Shown here: positions 8,915 to 19,410 of the stretch, piece by piece
Layout of the letters: each line of letters begins with the position of its first letter
How positions within the stretch are numbered: position 1 is the stretch's first letter
DNA from: Mycobacterium sp. NS-7484
GTDB taxonomy: Bacteria > Actinomycetota > Actinomycetes > Mycobacteriales > Mycobacteriaceae
DNA length: 64,000 nt
Assembly (NCBI RefSeq): GCF_001953975.1
Contig: NZ_MBEJ01000069.1
Coordinates: 62,001-126,000 of the forward strand
Direction of reading: 5' to 3'
Position numbers and translations under genes: made by a program
The notes under the pieces: generated by a model
What the model was told of the DNA's origin: nothing
The model's database searches: none
What the model saw: only the letters and a program-made list of their open reading frames with translations

Positions 8915-9319
8915 CTAAGCGCGCTCGCGTACCAGCGTCAGCACCGTGTGCTCGGTGAGCGGCGCCAGCCGAACGCCGCCCGGCTCAAGCGGGTCCACCC
9001 ACAACATTTCCTCGATCTCGGCCTGCACCTGCGGCGTGCCGCCCAAGCTCACCAGGTAGAGCCACGCGTCGACGAAGTGGCCGGGTTCATTGGCCGCCGG
9101 CGCCTGGAAGTGGCCGAGCTCCTCGGCGGTCGCCGGGTCGAATCCGACGCCGAGTTCTTCGCGTACCTCGCGAAGAAGCGCCTCGATCGGCTGCTCCCCC
9201 CGCTCGATCTTGCCGCCGGGTTGCATGAAGGCCGTCGTCCCGCGTTTGCGCACCACCAACAGCCGGCCGCTCGCGTCGAGCACGACCGCCGCCACGATCC
9301 GAATGACCGGGGCGCTCAC
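8915..9319 (-). CDS. Nudix hydrolase (MutT-like)
   Basis: A 134-residue small Nudix protein that would hydrolyse a nucleoside diphosphate-linked substrate. The Nudix box is complete: GGKIERGEQPIEALLREV followed by REELGV fits G-x5-E-x7-R-E-x2-E-E-x-G. The front half (VVLDASGRLLVVRKRG) is typical of house-cleaning members such as 8-oxo-dGTPases, but the substrate cannot be read. It overlaps the upstream conserved gene by 4 nt, so the two are co-translated. I do not recall a counterpart at this exact position in M. tuberculosis. Confidence 0.85.
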   Translation of the reverse strand: MSAPVIRIVAAVVLDASGRLLVVRKRGTTAFMQPGGKIERGEQPIEALLREVREELGVGFDPATAEELGHFQAPAANEPGHFVDAWLYLVSLGGTPQVQAEIEEMLWVDPLEPGGVRLAPLTEHTVLTLVRERA

Positions 9320-9762
9320 GTCATCAGGTCGCGGCGCACGTCGGCACCGGTGGCCAGCACCATCAGGATCAACGTGCGCAGCGCGTCGTCGGTCAGTCCG
9401 GCGGCCGGGAAGTTGTAGCGCAACATCACATCGGCGACCTTCTTGGCCGGCCGCTTGCGGGTAGCGCCCTTGGGCGTCGCACCGTTGGCGGGGGTCTCGA
9501 CCAACTTCTCCACCAACACCACCGTGCCCAGCATGGTCTTGCTGGCGTGCTCGGACACCCGCTCGCGAATCTTGTTGTTCAGCGGCAGATCCCAGGCCAA
9601 CGGCTGGGTCAGCGAGACCATCTCGAGGTCCTCGGCGATGGCCACCACTCGCACCGAGGCCACCGATCCGTCGACCGTCACCGTCAGCGCACCGTCGGGC
9701 TCCTCGACGACCGAGGACACCTCGCCGAGCACCGTGGACAACCGCTGAAGAAGGTCGGTCAT
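9316..9762 (-). CDS. Conserved mycobacterial protein, Rv2360c-like
   Basis: A 148-residue protein of unknown function. It begins MTDLLQRLSTVLGEVSSVVEE and has an alpha/beta composition (DGALTVTVDGSVASVRVVAI, then LTQPLAWDLPLN) recalling small YbjN/secretion-chaperone-like folds. A basic low-complexity stretch, KGATRKRPAKK, precedes a helical C-terminus. No signal peptide or membrane helix is seen. It sits one nucleotide from uppS and overlaps the Nudix gene by 4 nt, so all three are one transcript; matches the position of Rv2360c. Confidence 0.75.
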   Translation of the reverse strand: MTDLLQRLSTVLGEVSSVVEEPDGALTVTVDGSVASVRVVAIAEDLEMVSLTQPLAWDLPLNNKIRERVSEHASKTMLGTVVLVEKLVETPANGATPKGATRKRPAKKVADVMLRYNFPAAGLTDDALRTLILMVLATGADVRRDLMT

Positions 9763-9763
9763 G

Positions 9764-10657
9764 TCAGGCCCGTCCGAAGCGCCGGTTGCGGTTCACGTAC
9801 TCCTCGCAGGCCGCCCACAGATCGCGCCGGTCGTAGTCCGGCCACAGCTTGTCCTGGAACACGAACTCGGCGTATGCCGACTGCCACAGCAGGAAGTTGC
9901 TGGCCCGCTGCTCCCCCGAGGTCCGGATGAACAGGTCGACGTCGGGGATGTCGGGACGGTGCAGATGCTTGGCGAAGGTCGCCTCACTGATCCGGTTGGG
10001 GTTGATCTTGCCTTCGACGGCCTCGGCGGCCAGCGCCTGTGCTGCCTCGACGAGCTCGGTGCGCCCGCCGTAGTTGACGCAGTAATTGACGGTGATGACG
10101 TCGTTGCCGACCGTCATCTGCTCGGCGATGTCGAACTCTTTGATGACGCTGCGCCACATCTTGGGCCGCGACCCCACCCAGCGCATGTTCACGCCCATGG
10201 CGTTGAGATTTTCCCGACGGCGGCGCACCACCTCCCGGTTGAAGCCCATCAGGAACCGGACCTCTTCGGTGCTGCGCTTCCAGTTCTCGGTGGAGAACGC
10301 ATAGACGCTCAGGTGTTTGATGCCCAGCTCGATGGCGCCGCAGGTGATGTCGATCAACACCGCCTCACCCATCTTGTGTCCCTCGGTTCGGCCCAGCCCG
10401 CGCTGAGTGGCCCAGCGGCCGTTGCCGTCCATCACCACCGCGACGTGGTTGGGCACCTGGTCGGCCGGGATCCGCGGCGCGACGGCCTTGGAGGTGTGCT
10501 GGGGCGGGCGGGCGAAGCGCCCGTTGGTGCCGGGCGGGATCTCCGGGAAGACGACGGGCCACGTCGAGGTATCCGGGAAGACCGGATAGTCCTCAGGCGC
10601 CGGGGGCAGCTGTGGGTAGGTGGTCTTGTCCTGCTGCTTGTCCCGCTTCAAAACCAT
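9764..10657 (-). CDS. uppS: Decaprenyl diphosphate synthase (cis-prenyltransferase)
   Basis: Makes the long Z-prenyl diphosphate that becomes the lipid carrier for peptidoglycan, arabinogalactan and lipoarabinomannan precursors (Rv2361c type). The cis-prenyltransferase signature [21 protein letters not shown] holds the catalytic Asp. Later motifs are [21 protein letters not shown] and the C-terminal [20 protein letters not shown]. At 297 residues it has the roughly 70-residue Pro-rich N-terminal extension typical of the mycobacterial enzyme ([20 protein letters not shown]). The start lies inside the 3' end of recO, overlapping by about 65 nt. Confidence 0.94.
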   Translation of the reverse strand: MVLKRDKQQDKTTYPQLPPAPEDYPVFPDTSTWPVVFPEIPPGTNGRFARPPQHTSKAVAPRIPADQVPNHVAVVMDGNGRWATQRGLGRTEGHKMGEAVLIDITCGAIELGIKHLSVYAFSTENWKRSTEEVRFLMGFNREVVRRRRENLNAMGVNMRWVGSRPKMWRSVIKEFDIAEQMTVGNDVITVNYCVNYGGRTELVEAAQALAAEAVEGKINPNRISEATFAKHLHRPDIPDVDLFIRTSGEQRASNFLLWQSAYAEFVFQDKLWPDYDRRDLWAACEEYVNRNRRFGRA

Positions 10658-11447
10658 GGGCCATATCCTGCCTGACCAGCGTGGCCCGCTGCTCGGCGAC
10701 TGTCCGATCGATCCGGTACACGCGCTCGACCAGAGGCAATGTCCGCAGCTGTCTTTCCAGATGCCACTGCAGATGCGCCGCGATCAATCCACTGGCCTGG
10801 CTGCGATGGCTCGATGAGGAGGCCTCGGCATATTCCCAGTCACCCTCGTGCAGCGCCGACATCAGCTCCAGCACGGGCTGCGGTGGGGTGGACGATCCGC
10901 TGGGCCGACAGTGCACGCACACGCTGCCGCCGGCGGCGACGTGAAACGCCCGGTGCGGGCCGGGTGCGGCACAGCGGGCGCATTCGGTCAGCGCCGGTGC
11001 CCATCCGGCGATCGTCATCGCCCGTAGCAGGTAGGAGTCCAGCACCAGCTCCCGGGCCCGGCGGCCGTCGGCGATGGCCCGCAGCGCGGCCACCGTGAGC
11101 CGGTGCAGGTCGGGCATCGGCGCCCGCTCCTCGCCGGCCAGCCGCTCGGCGGTCTCCAACATCGCGCAGGCACTGGTGTAGCGGCCATAGTCACTGACGA
11201 TGTCGGCGGCGAACGCGTCGATGGCCTGCACCTGGGTGACGATGTCGAGGTTGCGGCCCGGGTGCAGCTGCACGTCGATGTGGGCGAACGGTTCCAGCCG
11301 GGCGCCGAACTTGCTGCGGGTACGCCGAACCCCCTTGGCCACCGCGCGCACCAAGCCATGGTCGCGGGTGAGCAAGGTGACAATCCGGTCGGCTTCGCCG
11401 AGCTTGTGCTGGCGCAGCACCACCGCCCGGTCCCGATACAGCCGCAT
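10593..11447 (-). CDS. recO: DNA repair protein RecO
   Basis: Mediator that loads RecA on single-stranded DNA in the RecFOR recombination pathway. The N-terminal OB-fold is clear ([20 protein letters not shown], then [21 protein letters not shown]). A four-Cys zinc site is present as CARCAAPG ... CVHCRPSG. The length of 284 residues is slightly longer than the M. tuberculosis protein because of a C-terminal tail that overlaps uppS. It is divergent from amiA2 with a gap of about 60 nt. Confidence 0.92.
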   Translation of the reverse strand: MRLYRDRAVVLRQHKLGEADRIVTLLTRDHGLVRAVAKGVRRTRSKFGARLEPFAHIDVQLHPGRNLDIVTQVQAIDAFAADIVSDYGRYTSACAMLETAERLAGEERAPMPDLHRLTVAALRAIADGRRARELVLDSYLLRAMTIAGWAPALTECARCAAPGPHRAFHVAAGGSVCVHCRPSGSSTPPQPVLELMSALHEGDWEYAEASSSSHRSQASGLIAAHLQWHLERQLRTLPLVERVYRIDRTVAEQRATLVRQDMAHGFEAGQAAGQDHLPTAAPGA

Positions 11448-11510
11448 CGTGACAGTGTCGCATCATGGCCGGACAGGTTCCGTGACGCAGCGCCGATATC
11501 CTCGAAAGTG

Positions 11511-13001
11511 ATGGCCAAATCCACCGACTCCACTGCTCCACTCTTTCCGACCCTGACCAATCAGCTCTATGAATTAGCCAGCGGCGCCCTTACCTGCCAG
11601 GAGCTGGTAAGCCGTTCCCTGCAAGCGATTTCGGCCAGCCAGCCCACCCTCAACGCCTTTCGGGTGGTGCTCACCGATCAGGCCATGGCCGACGCCGCCC
11701 GCGCCGATCGCGAGCGGGCCGCAGGTCGGTATCGCCTGTTGTCGGGGATCCCCATCGCGGTCAAGGACGACGTCGACATCGCCGGGGTGCCGACCCGGTT
11801 CGGCACCGTCGGCGACGGGTACGTGCCCACCGCCGACGCCGAGGTGGTACGCCGACTGCGCGCGGCCGGCGCGGTCATCGTCGGCAAGACCAACACCTGC
11901 GAGCTGGGCCAGTGGCCGTTCTCCGGCGGGCCTGGCTCCGGGCATACCCGCAATCCCTGGTCGCGCAAGCACAGCCCGGGCGGCTCCTCCGGCGGCAGTG
12001 CCGCGGCGGTGGCCGCTGGTCTGGTCACCGCGGCGATCGGATCCGACGGCGCGGGCAGCATCCGCATCCCGGCGGCGTGGACACACCTGGTCGGCATCAA
12101 ACCGCAGCGAGGCCGTATCTCCACCTGGCCGCTGCCCGAGGCGTTCAACGGCATCACCGTCAACGGCGTGCTGGCCCGGACCGTCACCGATGCCGCCCTG
12201 GTGCTCGATGCCGCCTCCGGCAACGCCGACGGCGATCTGCACAAGCCGGCGCCGATCCAGGCCGCGGAATATGTCAGCCGCGCACCCGGACCACTGCGAG
12301 TGGCCCTGTCCACCAAATTTCCTTTCACCGGCTTCCCAGCCGAGTTGCACCCCGAGATCCGCCGCACGCTGAAGTCCGTCGGAAAGCAGCTCGAGCAACT
12401 GGGGCACAGCGTGGTGGAAAAGGACCCCAACTACTCCCTGCAGATGTCATGGGACTTCCTGGCCCGCTCCACGGCCGGCCTGTTGGACTGGGCCGAGCGG
12501 CTCGGCGATGTGGAATACGACGAGCGCACCGTGGCCAACATGCGGATCGGCCGGCTGCTTTCGGAGAATGCGCTGCGCAAGGCCCGTGTGCACGAAGCCG
12601 CCGCACAGCGTCGGATGTCCTGGATCTTCAACCTTGTCGACGTCATCGTCGCGCCCACCACGGCCCAACCACCGCCGCTCACACACGAATTCGATCGTCG
12701 CGGGTGGTCGGCCACCGAACGCGCCTCGATTGCGGCCTGTCCACTTACCTGGCCGTGGAACCTGCTCGGCTGGCCTTCGATCAACGTGCCCGCCGGATTC
12801 ACCTCCGACGGTCTGCCGATCGGTGTCCAGCTGATGGGGCCGGCCGACAGTGAGCCCCTGCTGATTTCACTGGCCGCCGAGTTGGAGGCGATCACCGGCT
12901 GGGCCGCCAAACAACCCGACATCTGGTGGAACACCCCGTCCCAGACCGACGCCTCCCAGGCGGCCGCTGCGATCAACGCGTTCGAGAGGCGGGCTGGTTA
13001 G
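11511..13001 (+). CDS. amiA2: Amidase signature enzyme (AmiA2-like)
   Basis: A 496-residue amidase hydrolysing a carboxamide of unknown identity. The Ser-cisSer-Lys triad is complete: Lys in GIPIAVKDDVDI, the Gly/Ser-rich loop SPGGSSGGSAAAVAAGL, and the nucleophile in GSDGAGSIRIPAAW. The start ATG (MAKSTDSTAPLFPTLTNQLY) was chosen over a much longer open frame because it agrees with Rv2363 and upstream sequence belongs to recO on the other strand. No signal peptide. It runs towards era, leaving about 60 nt with no clear terminator. Confidence 0.9.
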   Translation: MAKSTDSTAPLFPTLTNQLYELASGALTCQELVSRSLQAISASQPTLNAFRVVLTDQAMADAARADRERAAGRYRLLSGIPIAVKDDVDIAGVPTRFGTVGDGYVPTADAEVVRRLRAAGAVIVGKTNTCELGQWPFSGGPGSGHTRNPWSRKHSPGGSSGGSAAAVAAGLVTAAIGSDGAGSIRIPAAWTHLVGIKPQRGRISTWPLPEAFNGITVNGVLARTVTDAALVLDAASGNADGDLHKPAPIQAAEYVSRAPGPLRVALSTKFPFTGFPAELHPEIRRTLKSVGKQLEQLGHSVVEKDPNYSLQMSWDFLARSTAGLLDWAERLGDVEYDERTVANMRIGRLLSENALRKARVHEAAAQRRMSWIFNLVDVIVAPTTAQPPPLTHEFDRRGWSATERASIAACPLTWPWNLLGWPSINVPAGFTSDGLPIGVQLMGPADSEPLLISLAAELEAITGWAAKQPDIWWNTPSQTDASQAAAAINAFERRAG

Positions 13002-13064
13002 CCGAAATTTGGTGCGTTGGATGCATCCTGCGTGGGTCGGCGAGGAGCAGTCAGGCGCTGCGGC

Positions 13065-13964
13065 TCAGAACCCCAGCCGGCCCAACTGCTTGGGATCGCG
13101 CTGCCAGTTCTTGGCGATCTTGACCCGCAGGTCGAGGTAAACCTTTGTGCCGAGCAGCTTTTCGATCTGAGTGCGGGCGGCCGTGCCGACCTCACGCAGC
13201 CGGGCGCCGCCCTTGCCGATCACGATGCCTTTCTGGCTGTCGCGCTCGACGTAAAGGATGGCGTGCACATCAATCAGGTCGTCGCGCCCCTCACGCTCTT
13301 CCACCTCCTCGATGACCACCGCCAGCGAATGCGGCAGCTCATCGCGCACGCCTTCGAGCGCGGCCTCGCGGATGAGCTCGGCCATCAATACTTCCTCGGG
13401 CTCGTCGGTGAGCTCGCCGTCGGGGTAATACGCCGGCCCCGGCGGCAGCTTCGACACCAGGACGTCGGTGAGGACGTCGAGTTGTTCGCCGGCAGTGGCT
13501 GACACCGGCACGATGTCGGTGTCCGGGCCGACCAGCTCGCTGACCGCCAGAAGTTGTTCGGCCACACGGTCCTTGGCGACCTTGTCGGTCTTGGTGACCA
13601 CAGCGATCAAGGTGGTCTTGGGCGCCACTGCGCGGATCTGCTGATAGATCCAGCGGTCGCCGGGACCGATGCGCTCGTCGGCGGGAATGCACAACCCGAT
13701 CACGTCCACCTCGGAATAGGTGTCCTTGACCAGGTCATTGAGCCGCTGCCCGAGCAGGGTGCGTGGCCGATGCAGCCCGGGGGTGTCGACGAGGATGATC
13801 TGGAAGTCCTCGCGGTGCACGATGCCGCGGATGGTGTGGCGCGTGGTCTGCGGGCGGTTCGAGGTGATCGCGACCTTCTGGCCCACCAGCGCGTTGGTCA
13901 ACGTCGACTTGCCGGTGTTGGGCCTGCCGACGAAACAGACGAATCCGGAACGGAATTCCGTCAT
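13065..13964 (-). CDS. era: GTPase Era
   Basis: Ras-like GTPase with a KH domain that binds the 3' end of 16S rRNA during 30S assembly. GTPase motifs: G1 GRPNTGKST, G3 VDTPGLHRP, G4 VTKTDK. The KH domain holds GIVIGKGGARLREVG. The start MTEFRSGFVCFVGRP (299 residues) was preferred to an ATG seven codons upstream because it fits the family start. It is the last gene of a run corC-(cytidine-deaminase-like)-era on the minus strand, downstream of phoH and ybeY, all tied to ribosome or RNA quality control. Confidence 0.95.
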   Translation of the reverse strand: MTEFRSGFVCFVGRPNTGKSTLTNALVGQKVAITSNRPQTTRHTIRGIVHREDFQIILVDTPGLHRPRTLLGQRLNDLVKDTYSEVDVIGLCIPADERIGPGDRWIYQQIRAVAPKTTLIAVVTKTDKVAKDRVAEQLLAVSELVGPDTDIVPVSATAGEQLDVLTDVLVSKLPPGPAYYPDGELTDEPEEVLMAELIREAALEGVRDELPHSLAVVIEEVEEREGRDDLIDVHAILYVERDSQKGIVIGKGGARLREVGTAARTQIEKLLGTKVYLDLRVKIAKNWQRDPKQLGRLGF

Positions 13965-14034
13965 CCGAGCTCCTCGAGTGTGCATACAGATCGCGAAATC
14001 AGCTGAATCGACGATCTCACCGCACGCTCGGCGG

Positions 14035-14352
14035 TCATGAAACGTTCCCCGCCCGATCGGTGACGATCACCGCGGCGTCGGCGGACAGTTCCCGCACAGC
14101 AGCCACGCCCGCGTCGTCAGCGGCACCGCCGACCAGCACGGCGGCCTCAATGCCGGTGGCACCACTGGACACCGCCGCGGCCACCGCCGACTGAAGCGCC
14201 GTCAACTGCAACGCCGCCAAGGACACCGGCGCGCCGGCGTAGGTCCGTCCGTCCTGGTCTCGCACCGCCGCGCCATTGGACGCCTCGGCGCGGCCCATCG
14301 CCCCGCGTGCCAGCACCACGAGTTTGGTGTCTTCAGCGTCGAGCTCAGTCAT
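14035..14352 (-). CDS. Conserved small protein, Rv2365c-like (cytidine-deaminase-like)
   Basis: A 105-residue protein found between corC and era in mycobacteria. The layout ([31 protein letters not shown], given here as a composite of two short stretches) resembles the front of the cytidine deaminase fold, where GA-V-D-GR-Y-G-V leads into the substrate pocket. The catalytic HAE and PCxxC motifs are absent, so it is not a working deaminase of the standard type. It overlaps corC by 8 nt, indicating co-translation. Confidence 0.7.
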   Translation of the reverse strand: MTELDAEDTKLVVLARGAMGRAEASNGAAVRDQDGRTYAGAPVSLAALQLTALQSAVAAAVSSGATGIEAAVLVGGAADDAGVAAVRELSADAAVIVTDRAGNVS

Positions 14353-15646
14353 CTATATCTCGCGTCTCCTGTTCCGCAGTTTCAGCCGGGCTGACCAGCA
14401 CCGTGCCGATCCGCACCCGTCCGCGATGGTCGGAACCGCCCTCGGCGCGCAACCGCAGACCGTTCCACGTCACTTCGGCGCCCGGCAGGGGCACCCGGCC
14501 CAGTTCGAAAGCGACCAACCCGCCGACGGTATCCACGTCGAGATCCTCGTCCGGAGCCAGATCGTAGAGCTCACACACGTCTTCGATCGGCAGTCGTGCC
14601 GATACCCGGTACTCCCGCTCGCCGAGGTCTTCGATCGGCACCACCTCGCCGGCGTCGTACTCGTCGACGATCTCGCCGACAATCTCTTCCAGCACGTCCT
14701 CGATGGTGACCAGACCGGCGATTGCGCCGTATTCATCGACCAGCAGTGCCATGTGGTTGCGGTCGCGCTGCATCTCGCTGAGCAGTTCGTCCAGTGGCTT
14801 GGAATCGGGGACGAACACCGCTGAGCGCATCACCTGCGCCACATTGGTGTCGCGGCCGCCGTTGGTCGAGTAGTACGTCTGCTGGACAAGGTCTTTCAGG
14901 TAGACCACGCCGACGATGTCGTCGACGTTCTCACCGATCACCGGGATGCGGGAATGGCCGCTACGCACCGCCAACGATGTCGCTTGGCCGGCTGTTTTAT
15001 CGCTTTCGATCCACACCATCTCGGTGCGCGGCACCATCACCTCGCGGGCGGCGGTGTCGCCGAGTTCGAAGACGGACTGGATCATCCGGCGTTCCTCGTC
15101 GGCCACCACGCCGCGCTGCTGAGCCAGGTCCACGACTTCGCGCAGCTCGATCTCGGAGGCGAACGGCCCGTTGCGGAAGCCCCGGCCCGGGGTCAACGCA
15201 TTGCCCATCAACACCAGCAACCGGCTGATCGGGGTGAGCAGCACCGATATCGCCTGCAGCGGCAGCGCCGACATCAACGCGATGGAGTAGGCGTTCTGCC
15301 GGCCCACCGTGCGCGGGCCGACGCCGATGGCCACAAAGCTCGTCACCACCATGATCGCGGCCGAGGCCACCAAGCCCCAGCCGACACCGAGCAGCCCGTC
15401 CAGGAAGGACACCAGCAGCACGGTGGCGCTGATCTCGCAGGTGATCCGCAGCAGCACAACGAGATTGGTGTACCGGGGCCGCTCGGCGACAACTCGACCG
15501 AGCCGCGCGGCGCCGGGGCGCTCCTCGCGGACCAGTTCCTCGATGCGCGCGATCGAGACGGTGGACAACGCAGCGTCGATGGCGGCGAACAACCCGCCGA
15601 AACCGACCAGCACCACGGCGCCGAGCAGCGGAAGGATGCCGGTCAC
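14345..15646 (-). CDS. HlyC/CorC-family membrane protein with CBS pair (Rv2366c-like)
   Basis: A 433-residue transporter-like protein of the CNNM/CorC group, linked to Mg/Co or other divalent cation efflux. The N-terminal DUF21 region has several hydrophobic segments ([37 protein letters not shown]). Two CBS repeats follow ([13 protein letters not shown] ... [11 protein letters not shown] and [21 protein letters not shown]). The C-terminal CorC_HlyC domain ends near [14 protein letters not shown] start overlaps the ybeY stop by 4 nt. A longer open frame upstream runs inside ybeY and was rejected. Confidence 0.87.
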   Translation of the reverse strand: MTGILPLLGAVVLVGFGGLFAAIDAALSTVSIARIEELVREERPGAARLGRVVAERPRYTNLVVLLRITCEISATVLLVSFLDGLLGVGWGLVASAAIMVVTSFVAIGVGPRTVGRQNAYSIALMSALPLQAISVLLTPISRLLVLMGNALTPGRGFRNGPFASEIELREVVDLAQQRGVVADEERRMIQSVFELGDTAAREVMVPRTEMVWIESDKTAGQATSLAVRSGHSRIPVIGENVDDIVGVVYLKDLVQQTYYSTNGGRDTNVAQVMRSAVFVPDSKPLDELLSEMQRDRNHMALLVDEYGAIAGLVTIEDVLEEIVGEIVDEYDAGEVVPIEDLGEREYRVSARLPIEDVCELYDLAPDEDLDVDTVGGLVAFELGRVPLPGAEVTWNGLRLRAEGGSDHRGRVRIGTVLVSPAETAEQETRDIDD

Positions 15647-16179
15647 GGTTCGTCGAAATATCGTGACTTGTCCAGCAACCGCTGGTCCTTCTCGCTCTGC
15701 CGGTCGGCGTGGTACGCCTCGACCTGCTCGGCCACCCACTCCTCCAGCAGCTGACGTTGCAGCGCGAACATCTCTTTTTCCTCGTCCGGCTCGGCATGGT
15801 CGTAGCCGAGCAGGTGCAGCACCCCGTGCACGGTCAACAGCGCCAGCTCCTGACCGAGCGAGTGCCCGGCCTTGGCCGCCTGCTGTTCGGCGAACTCCGG
15901 ACACAACACGATGTCACCCAACATGGCCGGACCCGGCTCGGGCGCATCGGGGCGACCGCCGGGCTCCAACTCGTCCATGGGGAAGCTCATCACATCGGTG
16001 GGACCGGGCAGGTCCATCCACCGCATGTGCAGGTCGGCCATCGCCGCGCTGTCCAGCAACACCATCGACAACTCGGCCGCCGGGTGCACGTCCATCTTGG
16101 CGATGACGAAGCGGGCGACGCTGATCAGCTCGTCCTCGGAGACGTCGATGCCCGACTCGTTGGATACCTCGATGCTCAT
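15643..16179 (-). CDS. ybeY: Endoribonuclease YbeY
   Basis: Zinc-dependent endoribonuclease for 16S rRNA maturation and 70S quality control. The three-His zinc motif [11 protein letters not shown] is intact, and the substrate region [11 protein letters not shown] is conserved. At 178 residues it has the usual mycobacterial length with a charged C-terminal helix. It overlaps both neighbours by 4 nt (phoH upstream, corC downstream), so phoH-ybeY-corC is a tightly coupled operon. Confidence 0.95.
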   Translation of the reverse strand: MSIEVSNESGIDVSEDELISVARFVIAKMDVHPAAELSMVLLDSAAMADLHMRWMDLPGPTDVMSFPMDELEPGGRPDAPEPGPAMLGDIVLCPEFAEQQAAKAGHSLGQELALLTVHGVLHLLGYDHAEPDEEKEMFALQRQLLEEWVAEQVEAYHADRQSEKDQRLLDKSRYFDEP

Positions 16180-17225
16180 GATCGGCGGGGCCGTCCGTTC
16201 GACGAACGGCGTTGGGCACGGTTGAGCAAAGCCGGCTCCTCATGTCGGGCGTAGGCGTCGACGATCTCGGACACCAGGCGGTGGCGGACGACGTCGGCGC
16301 TGGTGAGTTCCGCGAAATGGATGTCCTCGATGCCGTCGAGGATGTTCATCGCGGCCCGTAGGCCCGATCGCGCCCCGCCGGGCAGGTCGACCTGCGTAAC
16401 GTCGCCGGTGACAACGATTTTCGAGCCGAACCCCAGTCGCGTCAAGAACATCTTCATCTGCTCGGCGGTGGTGTTCTGCGCCTCGTCGAGGATGATGAAC
16501 GCGTCATTGAGGCTTCTGCCACGCATGAATGCCAGTGGTGCCACCTCGATCACCCCAGCGGCCAACAGGTTCGGGATCGCCGCCGGATCCATCATGTCGT
16601 GCAGCGCGTCATAGAGCGGGCGAAGGTACGGGTCGATCTTCTCGGTCAACGTCCCCGGCAGAAAGCCGAGGCGCTCACCGGCTTCCACCGCGGGTCGGGT
16701 CAGGATGATCCGGTTGACCTGCTTGGCCTGCAGCGCGCTGACTGCCTTGGCCATCGCCAGGTATGTCTTTCCGGTACCGGCCGGTCCGATGCCGAACACG
16801 ATCGTGTGCGCGTCGATGGCGTCGACGTAGCGCTTCTGGTTGAGCGTCTTGGGGCGGATGGTCTTGCCGCGACGGCTCAGGATGTCGAGGGTGAGCACCT
16901 CGGCCGGCGATGCATCTTCGGCACCGGTGAGGATGGCGACGCTGTGGCGCACCGCCTCGGGTGTCACCGCCTGCCCGCTGGAGGCGACGGCGATCAGCTC
17001 GGCCACCACCCGCTCGGCCAAGGCCACGTCGGCCGGCTCGCCGGTGAAGGTGATCTCGTTGCCGCGCGCGTGGATGTCGGCGGTCAGAAGCCTTTCGAGG
17101 GCCCGCAGATTCTCATCGGCCGAGCCGAGCAGGCCCACGATGATGTCGGGCGGAACAGTGATGCTGGAGCGGACCGATTCCGATGCGGTGGTCGACGAGT
17201 CAGCGGTCGTGTCGCGGGGCGTCAC
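16176..17225 (-). CDS. phoH: PhoH-family ATPase
   Basis: A 349-residue P-loop ATPase of the PhoH/PhoH1 type (Rv2368c), thought to act as an RNA helicase-like partner of YbeY. Walker A is [17 protein letters not shown] near residue 145; Walker B is [10 protein letters not shown]; sensor-like [14 protein letters not shown] follows. An N-terminal KH-like region ([21 protein letters not shown]) precedes it. GTG start [11 protein letters not shown]. It is the first convincing gene of the operon. The 80-codon open frame just upstream is not supported. Confidence 0.94.
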   Translation of the reverse strand: MTPRDTTADSSTTASESVRSSITVPPDIIVGLLGSADENLRALERLLTADIHARGNEITFTGEPADVALAERVVAELIAVASSGQAVTPEAVRHSVAILTGAEDASPAEVLTLDILSRRGKTIRPKTLNQKRYVDAIDAHTIVFGIGPAGTGKTYLAMAKAVSALQAKQVNRIILTRPAVEAGERLGFLPGTLTEKIDPYLRPLYDALHDMMDPAAIPNLLAAGVIEVAPLAFMRGRSLNDAFIILDEAQNTTAEQMKMFLTRLGFGSKIVVTGDVTQVDLPGGARSGLRAAMNILDGIEDIHFAELTSADVVRHRLVSEIVDAYARHEEPALLNRAQRRSSNGRPRRS

Positions 17226-17471
17226 GTGGAGTTTGTGCCTGCTTTCCGGGTTCTCATAACGGCCGGCTGCCGTTGTACTGTTGCCAGTTTACCGCTGGCC
17301 GGCGACACGCCCCAATGATTGAGCAGGCGGGCGGTGATGTGCCGGGCCAGACCCTGTGACGAGTGTGTCGGTTGTCGTGGCATTTCGGCCCGTCTGGCAC
17401 GACGACGTGCACATTCGTCACAGTGCGCGGCAACGTCTGTATGCCGGGTCTGCGTGCCCGACATACATGCG

Positions 17472-18221
17472 CTACAGCTCCCAGCGCGCGGTCAGCGCCC
17501 CGATCGCCCCCAGCGCGACGGCCGCTGCCGTCGACGTCCGAAGCACGGTCGGCCCCAACCGCACCGCCCTGGCACCGGCGCGGGTCAGCGACGCGATCTC
17601 GTCGTCGGCGATGCCGCCCTCGGGCCCGACGATGATCATCACCGAATCTGCTTGGGCCACAGGCAATTCGATAAAAGGCGCGGTGGCCGATTCATGCAGC
17701 GCCAGCACCACTGCCCCACCGGCCACGGCGTCGGCGACCCGCTGGGTCAACGCTGCCGTGGAGACCACGCCCTCGATCGCCGGGATGTGGGCGCGGCGGG
17801 ACTGCCGAGCCGCCGAACGGGCCACCGCCTCCCACCGTCGCAGGCCTTTGTCCACCTTGGGGCCCTCCCAACGGGCCACGCACCGCGACGCCTGCCAGGC
17901 GACAAAGGCGTCCGCACCGGCCTCGGTGGCCAGCTCGACGGCCAGCTCGGATCGATCCGATTTGGGCAGTGCCTGCACCACGGTGACGGCCGGGCGCGAC
18001 GGCGCGATCTCGAGCCGCTCGGTCACCCGCGCCGACAGCCGGCCCTTGGCGGTCTCCTCGACCACGCAGTGCGCCAAGCCTCCGGCACCGTCGCTGAGGT
18101 CGATCTGTTCGCCGACCCGGATGCGACGCACGTTGGACGCATGGAATCCCTCGTCACCGTCGACGACGGCGAGCTGCCCCGTGCCCGGCAGCACATCGAC
18201 GTAGAAAAGCGCCGCACTCAC
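17472..18221 (-). CDS. rsmE: 16S rRNA (uracil-1498-N3)-methyltransferase RsmE
   Basis: SPOUT-class enzyme that methylates N3 of U1498 in 16S rRNA. The N-terminal PUA-like part ([20 protein letters not shown]) is followed by the knot domain: [18 protein letters not shown] binds SAM, and [19 protein letters not shown] is the C-terminal knot motif. A length of 249 residues is normal. The gene is 4 nt downstream of dnaJ2 and likely in the same transcript. Confidence 0.93.
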   Translation of the reverse strand: MSAALFYVDVLPGTGQLAVVDGDEGFHASNVRRIRVGEQIDLSDGAGGLAHCVVEETAKGRLSARVTERLEIAPSRPAVTVVQALPKSDRSELAVELATEAGADAFVAWQASRCVARWEGPKVDKGLRRWEAVARSAARQSRRAHIPAIEGVVSTAALTQRVADAVAGGAVVLALHESATAPFIELPVAQADSVMIIVGPEGGIADDEIASLTRAGARAVRLGPTVLRTSTAAAVALGAIGALTARWEL

Positions 18222-18225
18222 CGGG

Positions 18226-19368
18226 TCAGCGGCCGGAGAACGTCTCGCGCAGCCGGCTGAACAGGCCGCCAGAACTCGTCGAGGCCTGCGTCGAGCGCAC
18301 CTCGGCGGCGTCGCGGGTGCGGTTCTCCTTCAGCTTGCGCAGCAGCTCGGTGTCGGTGCTGTCCAGCCGGGACGGCACCACGACGTCGATGTGGGCGTGC
18401 AGGTCGCCGCGGACGCCCGAGCGCAGATGCGGCATACCGTGCCCACGCAGCGTGGTCACCGCACCGGGCTGGGTGCCCGCCTCGATGGTGAGTTCGGTGG
18501 CGCCGTCGAGGATCGCGTCGACGGTGACCGTGGTGCCCAGCGCCGCATCGACCATCGGCACCGAGATCGTGCAGTGCAAATCGTCGCCGTCCCGGACGAA
18601 CGTTTCGTGTTGCTTCTCGTGCACCTCGACGTAGAGGTCTCCGGCCGGACCGCCGCCCGGCCCGACCTCACCCTGGGCGGCCAGCCGCACCCGCATGCCA
18701 TCGCCGACACCGGCCGGGATCTTCACACTGATCTCGCGGCGGGCCCGCACCCGGCCGTCACCACCGCAGCGGTTGCACGGATCGGGAATGACCTCGCCGA
18801 TGCCGCCGCACACCGGGCAGGGACGGGTGGTCATCACCTGGCCCAGCAGCGAGCGTTGCACGGTCTGGATCTCGCCACGTCCATCGCAGGTGTCGCACGC
18901 CACCGGCGTGGAGTTTCCGTTGGTGCCCTTGCCGTGGCACAGATCGCACAGCACGGCGGTGTCGACGGTCACCTGCTTGGTGACGCCGGTGGCGCATTCG
19001 GCCAGATCCAGCCGCATCCGCAACAGCGAATCGGCTCCGGGCCGCACCCGGCCGATCGGCCCGCGCGAGGACGTCCCGCCGCCGAAGAATGCCTCGAATA
19101 CGTCGCCGAGACCGCCGAAGCCGCTGAACCCGCCGGGGGCGCCGCCGACGGATTCCATCGGGTCGCCGCCCATGTCCACGATTCGGCGCTTCTCCGGATC
19201 CGAGAGCACCTCATAGGCGACCTGGATCTCGGTGAAGCGGCTCTGTGCCTCTTCGTCGGGGTTGACGTCGGGATGCAGCTCACGTGCCAACCGCCGATAG
19301 GCACGTTTGATCTCCGAATCACTCGCGCCCTTGCTCACTCCGAGCAAGCCGTAATAATCGCGTGCCAC
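18226..19368 (-). CDS. dnaJ2: Chaperone DnaJ2
   Basis: Co-chaperone that stimulates DnaK and binds unfolded clients. The J domain ([20 protein letters not shown]) has the HPD motif in [14 protein letters not shown] Gly-rich segment follows, then four CxxCxGxG zinc repeats: [33 protein letters not shown] length of 380 residues fits a full type I DnaJ. It lies 42 nt downstream of hrcA, its likely regulator-gene partner in one operon. Confidence 0.95.
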   Translation of the reverse strand: MARDYYGLLGVSKGASDSEIKRAYRRLARELHPDVNPDEEAQSRFTEIQVAYEVLSDPEKRRIVDMGGDPMESVGGAPGGFSGFGGLGDVFEAFFGGGTSSRGPIGRVRPGADSLLRMRLDLAECATGVTKQVTVDTAVLCDLCHGKGTNGNSTPVACDTCDGRGEIQTVQRSLLGQVMTTRPCPVCGGIGEVIPDPCNRCGGDGRVRARREISVKIPAGVGDGMRVRLAAQGEVGPGGGPAGDLYVEVHEKQHETFVRDGDDLHCTISVPMVDAALGTTVTVDAILDGATELTIEAGTQPGAVTTLRGHGMPHLRSGVRGDLHAHIDVVVPSRLDSTDTELLRKLKENRTRDAAEVRSTQASTSSGGLFSRLRETFSGR

Positions 19369-19410
19369 GCTGACCTTGCCTGACCTTTCCGTGCCGGATG
19401 ACCGGCTGTC

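Noticed and set aside
17222-17464. 80-codon minus-strand ORF directly upstream of phoH, overlapping it by 4 nt
   Set aside because: Composition is Arg/Thr/His-rich without domain or signal, there is no ribosome-binding site, and codon use is unlike the neighbours. The overlap is suggestive but not enough.
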